The notes under the pieces are model-generated. The model made no database searches, was not told the origin of the DNA, and saw only the letters and a program-made list of their open reading frames with translations. From assembly GCA_031287295.1 (NCBI GenBank), contig JAITTH010000014.1, positions 1-10,126 of the forward strand: DNA of 10,126 nt, written 5' to 3'. Source of the DNA: Eubacteriales Family XIII. Incertae Sedis bacterium. Lineage in GTDB: Bacteria; Bacillota; Clostridia; Peptostreptococcales; Anaerovoracaceae. Positions 6,398-10,126 of the stretch are shown here, one piece after another; the first letter of the stretch is position 1, and every line of letters starts with the position of its first letter. The position numbers and the translations under genes are program-made.

Positions 6398-7991
6398 GAC
6401 TCTGTTTTTCATCAATTTAAGAGCCTTGGGTTCGAATTTCATGAAAGGTAGCGGGAATAAGAAAACCGGTGGCGGGAAGATTTTTCTTTTGGTACTGCTT
6501 GTCCTTTATATCGCTGCCGTGTTTGTCGGAATGCTTGCAATGTTCTTCCATTCCCTTTTGGAGCCATTCTTTACCTTTGGAATCGGATGGCTGTATTTTG
6601 CCCTTCTTGGACTTATCGCGTTTGGCATATCTGTCGTTGGTACGATTTTCACCGCATCGGCGCAGATTTTTGCGGCGAAAGACAATGAACTTTTGCTTTC
6701 CATGCCGATAAAGCCATCGGCCATTCTCATGAGTCGCCTGCTTGTGCTTCTCTCCTTTGAGTACGCGCTTACGACAGTCGTTATGCTGCCAGCCTTTGTC
6801 TTGTGGCTTTTTGGAGGGTATGCGACTGCAGCAGGAATCATATTTTTTATCATGGGCGTCTTGCTATTGCCACTTATGGCGATGGCTGCGGCACTGTTGT
6901 TGGCATGGATATTAGGCACGGTTTCATCGCGTTTGCGGCACAAAAACATCATTACGCTTGTTCTTGCTGTTGGCTTCATGCTGGCGTACTTTTACATCAT
7001 GACCAACATTCAAGGCTATTTAGGAGAATTGGTAACAAAAGGTGCCGAGCTTGCGGAAGCATTCCGACGGGCAATTCCACCCCTATACGCCTTTGGGCAA
7101 AGCGTCGCAGAAGGAAGCGCGGGAAGTGCGATGCTCTTTATCCTATGGGCAGTATTGCCGTTTGCCATGGCAGTAGTGCTCGTTTCCAGGAATTACAGAA
7201 AGATACTCATCACGAATCGGGGTGGTGTAAAGACCGTATACAAAGAGAAAGCCGTAAAAGCAAGCGGTGCACTCCCTGCGCTGATTCGAAAAGAATTGGT
7301 GCATTTTTGGAGCAAACCGTTTATCATCCTCAACAGCTCAATCGGTTCGTTGTTCATGCTTATCTTTGCCGTTATGGTTCTCGTAAAGAAAGAGGCAATT
7401 CTTTCGATTATTGTAGACGTAGCACCTATGTTTGGAAATCTATCGCCGATTCCTCTGATGGCGGTTTCTCTTGCAATTTTGGGTGTTTTTAACATCCTCA
7501 GTGCTTCCTTAATCTCGCTTGAGGGGAAAAGTCTATGGATTGCAAAAAGCATTCCCGTACCGATTCGCACAATCATTACATCCAAGGTGTGTACGCATCT
7601 TATCGTCTCCGGTCTTCCTTGCCTTGTCGCCTCGATCTGCGCGATCATTGCTTTTGCGGACGGCGTGACAGACTGCCTTATCATTCTACTGCCTCCGCAG
7701 GTGGCAAGCGCACTCATGGCCGTATGTGGTGTCGCCGTTAACCTGAATCATCCGAAGCTGGAATGGACAAATGAAATATACGCGGTGAAGCAAGGGGCAT
7801 CTGCCATGATTACCATGTTTGGCGCGATGGGGCTGGTTGTCGGATTGAGTCTTGTCTATGCGATTTTGCTGCAAAGCATCGTTACCCTGACGGTGTTTTT
7901 ATGGATTTGCACGGCGGTGTTTGCTGTGGCGATTGTCTTCATCTACTCGGGACTCATGAAATCCGGGGTTCGGAAGTTTCAGGAACTATAG
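6390..7991 (+). CDS. ABC exporter membrane subunit (large ABC-2-like permease)
   Basis: A 533-residue polytopic inner-membrane protein forming the channel for the preceding ATPase. Hydrophobic stretches near residues 31-53, 59-85, 115-143, 148-175, 187-204, 246-266, 312-332, 352-375, 405-423, 428-450, 470-495 and 498-520 suggest about 12 membrane helices in two halves. Each half carries a related amphipathic motif, KDNELLLSMPIKPSAI (97-112) and LEGKSLWIAKSIPVPIRTI (377-395), suggesting an internal duplication. LNHPKLEWTNEIYAVKQGAS (452-471) is characteristic of this large Bacillota exporter-permease family. ATG 6390 is chosen because GGAGG (6376-6380) lies 9 nt upstream; ATG 6384 is too close to that site. 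A longer open frame from 6102 lies inside the ATPase gene and is not used. No strong terminator follows; a repeat copy begins at the stop codon. Confidence 0.9.
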   Translation: MIKTLFFINLRALGSNFMKGSGNKKTGGGKIFLLVLLVLYIAAVFVGMLAMFFHSLLEPFFTFGIGWLYFALLGLIAFGISVVGTIFTASAQIFAAKDNELLLSMPIKPSAILMSRLLVLLSFEYALTTVVMLPAFVLWLFGGYATAAGIIFFIMGVLLLPLMAMAAALLLAWILGTVSSRLRHKNIITLVLAVGFMLAYFYIMTNIQGYLGELVTKGAELAEAFRRAIPPLYAFGQSVAEGSAGSAMLFILWAVLPFAMAVVLVSRNYRKILITNRGGVKTVYKEKAVKASGALPALIRKELVHFWSKPFIILNSSIGSLFMLIFAVMVLVKKEAILSIIVDVAPMFGNLSPIPLMAVSLAILGVFNILSASLISLEGKSLWIAKSIPVPIRTIITSKVCTHLIVSGLPCLVASICAIIAFADGVTDCLIILLPPQVASALMAVCGVAVNLNHPKLEWTNEIYAVKQGASAMITMFGAMGLVVGLSLVYAILLQSIVTLTVFLWICTAVFAVAIVFIYSGLMKSGVRKFQEL

Positions 7992-8027
7992 CCTGGGGGA
8001 CAAAAGAATAAGCCGTTGTATTTCAAA
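7986..8027 (-). repeat. Left copy of the long repeat (inverted), containing the perfect 20-mer 7999-8018
   Basis: Positions 7999-8018 are the exact reverse complement of 8993-9012 (CAACGGCTTATTCTTTTGTC on the outward-facing strand). Homology continues more weakly on both sides: TTTGAAA inside (8021-8027) and AGGCTAT outside (7986-7992). It starts at the permease stop codon, marking the boundary between conserved operon and accessory module. Confidence 0.85.
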
Positions 8028-8042
8028 GCCCTGCTCCGCGAA

Positions 8043-8450
8043 TTACATGCCGGCTCGACGTGAAATGGCAATTTCTGTGAGTGCGTCTTGAAGAACGCGC
8101 GAAAAATTGATATGGTTCGTTTCGGCAAAAGTGTTAAGCCATGCAGGTATCGTCAAGTTTTTCCGTACCGCTTTTTTGCCAAACCGCTCTGCGTAAGCAG
8201 TCATATCAAGCGCGATGACACTTACGAAGGCATCAGGTGAATCCGCCTCGATTTTTTTTACGGGACTTGGTGCAGGCACATGATTCCCGTTTTCCCATTC
8301 GCTGAGGATCCATCCACTTGCTGCGTCAATTGCCATGTCGAGGGCTTCCGCAAGCGTATTGCCACCGGTTGCACATCCCGGGAGATCGGGGACAACGACT
8401 GCATAGGCATCGCCATCAGGATAAAAAATTGCCGGATAAATCAATTTCAT
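8043..8450 (-). CDS. hicB: HicB-family antitoxin, solitary
   Basis: A 135-residue HicB-type antitoxin. Residues 4-50 form the HicB partial-RNase-H-like domain (AIFYPDGDAYAVVVPDLPGC, then the TLAEALDMAIDAA helix) that normally caps the HicA mRNA-cleaving toxin. Residues 94-128 (VRKNLTIPAWLNTFAE... FSRVLQDALTEI) form a ribbon-helix-helix DNA-binding domain for autoregulation. A ribosome site AGAGGTGG precedes the ATG by 4 nt. HicB genes are usually next to a hicA gene of about 60-80 codons, but neither the 51 bp downstream nor the 192 bp upstream can encode one. It is therefore an orphan: either a remnant of a module, a stand-alone repressor, or an antitoxin acting on a distant HicA. It lies inside the repeat-bounded segment and opposes the ABC operon. 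Confidence 0.85.
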   Translation of the reverse strand: MKLIYPAIFYPDGDAYAVVVPDLPGCATGGNTLAEALDMAIDAASGWILSEWENGNHVPAPSPVKKIEADSPDAFVSVIALDMTAYAERFGKKAVRKNLTIPAWLNTFAETNHINFSRVLQDALTEIAISRRAGM

Positions 8451-8495
8451 TTTGCCACCTCTTTTATTTGTGCTTGTTTTAATATTGTTTTGATT

Positions 8496-8525
8496 ATTGT
8501 ATGCGCACTATGCGTATTGTGTCAA
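8496..8525 (-). promoter_or_regulatory. Strong hicB promoter (TTGACA-18-TACAAT)
   Basis: On the minus strand a perfect -35 TTGACA (8520-8525) and a -10 TACAAT (8496-8501) are separated by 18 nt, about 45 nt before the hicB start codon. The near-consensus boxes suggest strong transcription unless repressed by the HicB DNA-binding domain. Confidence 0.8.
8500..8514. promoter_or_regulatory. Direct repeat TATGCG-CAC-TATGCG, likely HicB operator
   Basis: Two TATGCG hexamers (8500-8505 and 8509-8514) lie 9 bp apart in the spacer of the hicB promoter. A spacer location fits repression by an autoregulator, and ribbon-helix-helix proteins often bind short repeats at near-helical spacing. Assignment to HicB is inferred. 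Confidence 0.5.
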
Positions 8526-8575
8526 TTGAGATATGAAGCCATTCCCAGAATCAAAAAACTACGCGGACCTGCCCG

Positions 8576-8594
8576 AATACTTTATAATAGTATT
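8576..8594 (+). promoter_or_regulatory. Candidate promoter of the small membrane protein, -10 box inside a palindrome
   Basis: TATAAT (8583-8588) is a perfect -10 box and is framed by AATACT (8576-8581) and AGTATT (8589-8594), a 6-bp inverted repeat. No good -35 exists near 8560. An 8-bp direct repeat, CGCGGACC, flanks it at 8562-8569 and 8603-8610. Together these suggest an activator- or repressor-controlled promoter. Confidence 0.45.
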
Positions 8595-8642
8595 GCGATG
8601 AGCGCGGACCGAATCGGATGGAATAAGTAGGAGGCTTAACCA

Positions 8643-8975
8643 GTGGTAAAGAAAAAAACTACAACTGAACAATCCTCGACACTTCCCAAGAAAAGCATAG
8701 CAAACCCCAAAATACCAGAGAAATATATAAGATACCAAGCGTCAACTTCAGTACTGAACTATTGCGTACTCGCAGTGTTCCCATTATTGATATTTTGTAT
8801 TTTCAGTGGCGTCATCGTAAAATACTTGATTCCGAGCTTATTAGGAAATGATCTTGTGATTCTCTTGATATGCTATGGGATTGAAATTCCAATCTATTTT
8901 CTATTCATTTTTCTTATCCGGAGCAGGGCTTTGGTTGTTGACCGCTTCCATTATCGGATGGATAAGATTCGATAA
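8643..8975 (+). CDS. Small two-helix membrane protein, unknown function
   Basis: A 110-residue protein that I do not recognise. It has a hydrophilic Lys/Thr/Ser-rich N-terminus (1-35), two strongly hydrophobic helices (about 38-62 and 69-92) joined by a short loop, and a basic C-terminal tail (RSRALVVDRFHYRMDKIR). The N- and C-termini would both lie on the same face, probably cytoplasmic by the positive-inside rule. The start is GTG 8643, supported by AGGAGG at 8629-8634 with an 8-nt spacer. The gene uses ATA and AGA codons more freely than the neighbouring operons and is visibly more AT-rich, which suggests horizontal origin. It diverges from hicB and shares its repeat-bounded segment. A toxin-like or immunity-like role is conceivable but not shown by the sequence. 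Confidence 0.6.
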   Translation: MVKKKTTTEQSSTLPKKSIANPKIPEKYIRYQASTSVLNYCVLAVFPLLIFCIFSGVIVKYLIPSLLGNDLVILLICYGIEIPIYFLFIFLIRSRALVVDRFHYRMDKIR

Positions 8976-8986
8976 ACTCCCCAAAG

Positions 8987-9021
8987 TTTGACCAACGGCT
9001 TATTCTTTTGTCACTTGAGGC
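8987..9021 (+). repeat. Right copy of the long repeat, containing the perfect 20-mer 8993-9012
   Basis: CAACGGCTTATTCTTTTGTC at 8993-9012 matches 7999-8018 in inverted orientation without mismatch. The downstream ACTTGAGGC (9013-9021) resembles ACATGAGGC in the third copy at 9529-9537. The copy carries the -35 box of the promoter at 9008-9037. Confidence 0.85.
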
Positions 9022-9037
9022 AGAATATCGTTATAAT
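9008..9037 (+). promoter_or_regulatory. Near-consensus promoter (TTGTCA-18-TATAAT) starting inside the repeat
   Basis: TTGTCA at 9008-9013 and TATAAT at 9032-9037 are 18 nt apart and point to the broken gene at 9095. The -35 box belongs to the repeat, while the -10 is in unique DNA. Transcription should start near 9044. Confidence 0.7.
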
Positions 9038-9044
9038 GTTTACA

Positions 9045-9059
9045 AAGAGGAAGCCTCTT
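9045..9059. repeat. Short perfect hairpin AAGAGG-AAG-CCTCTT at the expected transcript start
   Basis: Six-bp arms with a 3-nt loop lie just after the promoter at 9008-9037. It could be an operator at +1 or a protective hairpin at the RNA 5' end. Confidence 0.35.
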
Positions 9060-9094
9060 AATGTTTCTGTAGATGGAGGATTGAATGCAAGTCT

Positions 9095-9421
9095 ATGAGT
9101 GATTATCAGATTGATAGAGCACGTTGGGCAGAACTTTCAATCTCTGAACAGATGGGAAATATCGGTTCAGAGGTTGGACGAGCGATTTCTGCGCATCGTC
9201 GGAATTTGAAGGATCGTGAAGAAAGTGCGATAGCTCGCGCACTTGATTTATTCGATGCAACCACAGAGGTATTACTGGGTACTGCCACATAGTATCGGCT
9301 AAAGGAAATTCTTCGAGCCCGGGACGAATTTCTGAGATTATTCTATGATGGTACCTTTGAGGAAAGTGCGGATAAGATAGAAAATTATTTCATGCACTTT
9401 GCTTTTATCGCGCGCAGTTAG
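9095..9421 (+). pseudogene. Small helical protein gene interrupted by an in-frame amber codon
   Basis: The frame from ATG 9095 encodes 65 residues (MSDYQIDRARWAELSISEQ...), then hits TAG at 9290-9292. Directly after it, in the same frame, 42 more codons read as clear protein (YRLKEILRARDEFL... HFAFIARS) up to TAG 9419-9421. The two parts look like one helical protein of about 108 residues; I recall similar short uncharacterised proteins beginning with a WxELSxSEQMxNIGSEVGRA-like motif, with no assigned function. A single substitution would explain the break. The start is also odd: the only good ribosome site, GGAGG at 9075-9079, is placed for ATG 9085, which is out of frame and encodes only MQVYE before TGA 9100-9102. 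Amber read-through or a functional 65-residue short form are alternatives. The gene lies between two direct copies of the long repeat. Confidence 0.75.
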
Positions 9422-9504
9422 AGGCTCATTGCGGTCCACGAGTTTCAAATGATACAATTTCTGGGTGATACAAGCCTAACACAGTAACATCCGAAATTTA
9501 CCAC

Positions 9505-9541
9505 TTGAAACCGTTTTATTACTTTGTCACATGAGGCTATG
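9505..9541 (+). repeat. Third, degenerate copy of the long repeat
   Basis: TTGAAA-CCG-TTTTATTACTTTGTCACATGAGGCTATG aligns with the right copy (8987-9021) over TTATT, CTTTGTCAC and TGAGGC, and with the left copy over TTGAAA and AGGCTAT. It has the same orientation as the right copy. TTGTCA (9524-9529) is again -35-like, but only a poor TACATA (9547-9552) lies at 17 nt. Confidence 0.6.
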
Positions 9542-9562
9542 TAGAGTACATATAGCGGAATC

Positions 9563-9601
9563 ATTAGCAGAAACTCGTTTGCTCCTTGCTGTTCTGCTAA
9601 T
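9563..9601. repeat. Hairpin unit 1: ATTAGCAGAA-N19-TTCTGCTAAT
   Basis: Perfect 10-bp arms (9563-9572, 9592-9601) with a 19-nt loop. The arms and exact spacing are shared with unit 2 at 9661-9699, while the loop sequences differ. No U-tract follows on either strand. Confidence 0.85.
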
Positions 9602-9660
9602 CAGATTATGCTTGTTATGACCGTAGAACCTGCATTCTGCGCGTTTTTATTATTCCGGTG

Positions 9661-9699
9661 ATTAGCAGAATAATGAACAAGAGATGATTTTCTGCTAAT
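9661..9699. repeat. Hairpin unit 2: ATTAGCAGAA-N19-TTCTGCTAAT, overlapping the regulator stop codon
   Basis: The arms are 9661-9670 and 9690-9699 with a 19-nt loop. The right arm contains the minus-strand stop codon (9695-9697). On the plus strand it is followed by CCTTTTTT, so it could terminate rightward transcription, although a 19-nt loop is large for that role. The inner arms of units 1 and 2 also form a 12-bp inverted repeat (9592-9603 / 9659-9670). Confidence 0.85.
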
Positions 9700-10126
9700 C
9701 CTTTTTTGCCAATACCCAATTAGATGTGCGTCTGTTCGCCGATGACGGCTCAATAATACCGTCTTTACGCATTGAAGCAAGCAGATAGCGTATCTTGTTG
9801 TCTTTCTTCTTCGCATCAAGGACATCGGAGAGTTTGTCATTCAGTAGATTGGCAAAATCAGCCTTTGCCCCGCACTCGTATTGCTTCAAATATTCAATTA
9901 TGAGGTTTCGATAGTATTGGTCATCAAAGCCCTTGTTCTTGATGTACTGCGCTTTCTCGTCTATAATTTCCGCGACATGTGCGGAGATATAGACGTAGGG
10001 GGCTTTTCCCTCAACCACGCCAAACGCCCGGAGTCGCTTTAGCTGCTCCTTTTCGAGAGGCATATGTTTCTGCACTCTATCAATCAGAAACACGGTTTCA
10101 AGGTCAAACTCCGGATGGTCAAACAA
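9695..10126 (-). CDS. C-terminal part of an AlbA_2-type ATP-binding putative DNA-binding regulator (5' end outside window)
   Basis: The minus-strand frame is open to the right edge, so 143 residues of a longer protein are visible. It resembles the C-terminal region of the AlbA_2 (formerly AAA_4, Schlafen-like) putative transcriptional regulators, which are around 400-550 residues with an N-terminal AlbA_2 domain and a GHKL-type ATPase-like middle; those domains would lie outside the window. Visible marks are the ETVFLIDRVQKHMPLEKEQLK segment, then VVEGKAPYVYISAHVAE, and a final winged-helix domain (DDQYYRNLIIEYLKQY through the RRTSNWVLAKK end). These proteins are common in accessory regions and sometimes near defence genes; the role is mostly unknown. 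The stop codon lies within the right arm of hairpin unit 2, so that hairpin is part of, or directly follows, its mRNA 3' end. Confidence 0.7.
   Translation of the reverse strand: MFDHPEFDLETVFLIDRVQKHMPLEKEQLKRLRAFGVVEGKAPYVYISAHVAEIIDEKAQYIKNKGFDDQYYRNLIIEYLKQYECGAKADFANLLNDKLSDVLDAKKKDNKIRYLLASMRKDGIIEPSSANRRTSNWVLAKKD

Larger units (their letters stand above)
9422..9694. other. Non-coding stretch with repeat copy and paired hairpin units
   Basis: No convincing gene is seen on either strand. The stretch holds the third long-repeat copy (9505-9541) and most of two matched inverted-repeat units (9563-9601, 9661-9699). A minus-strand open frame at 9601-9840 is a shadow of the regulator gene. 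Confidence 0.6.

Noticed and set aside
8280..8630. A 116-codon plus-strand open frame over hicB
   Set aside because: It runs antisense through the conserved HicB domain and through the hicB promoter, and the product shows no domain.
8451..8642. A hidden hicA toxin gene upstream of hicB
   Set aside because: The interval is occupied by promoter sequences in both directions and has no open frame of 60 codons on the minus strand.
9601..9840. A 79-codon minus-strand open frame near the right end
   Set aside because: It overlaps the AlbA_2-type regulator gene in another frame, and that gene's winged-helix sequence is clearly the real one.

Overview
The window looks like chromosome of a Gram-positive-lineage (Bacillota) anaerobe. 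Mixed base composition, strong GGAGG-type ribosome binding sites, a cellobiose-type PTS membrane domain, a DUF2148 ferredoxin-like protein and a Bacillota-style two-gene ABC exporter all fit this. I lean to Negativicutes or Clostridia but cannot fix a genus.

Layout. Positions 1-3171 carry three plus-strand genes: the 3' end of a winged-helix/zinc-ribbon protein, a DUF2148 protein, and a 706-residue fusion of a PTS EIIC-like membrane domain to an apparently active EAL c-di-GMP phosphodiesterase. Next is a 778-residue flotillin (SPFH) protein with an unusual C-terminal extension: an acidic linker, four 9-residue repeats and a consensus EF-hand-type loop. It is followed 35 bp later by an ABC exporter pair (ATPase and 533-residue permease) whose genes overlap by 8 bp. 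Positions 1051-7991 therefore read as a membrane-centred block of possible sugar sensing linked to c-di-GMP, a membrane scaffold and an exporter. The functional link between them is inference from position only.

From about 7990 the character changes to accessory DNA: short genes, gene remnants and repeats. A perfect 20-bp inverted repeat (7999-8018 / 8993-9012) brackets a solitary HicB antitoxin gene (minus strand) and a small two-helix membrane protein gene. A third, degenerate copy lies at 9505-9541, so a gene interrupted by an in-frame amber codon (9095-9421) sits between two direct copies. The right-hand inverted-repeat copy carries the -35 box of a near-consensus promoter aimed at that broken gene. 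Two matched hairpin units (9563-9601 and 9661-9699), built on the same 10-mer, lie at the 3' end of a minus-strand AlbA_2-type regulator gene that runs off the right edge.

The most notable items are the flotillin with its EF-hand-like tail, the EIIC-EAL fusion, the repeat-bounded modules at 7986-9541, and the duplicated hairpin units at 9563-9699. No rRNA, tRNA, CRISPR array or transposase gene was recognised.
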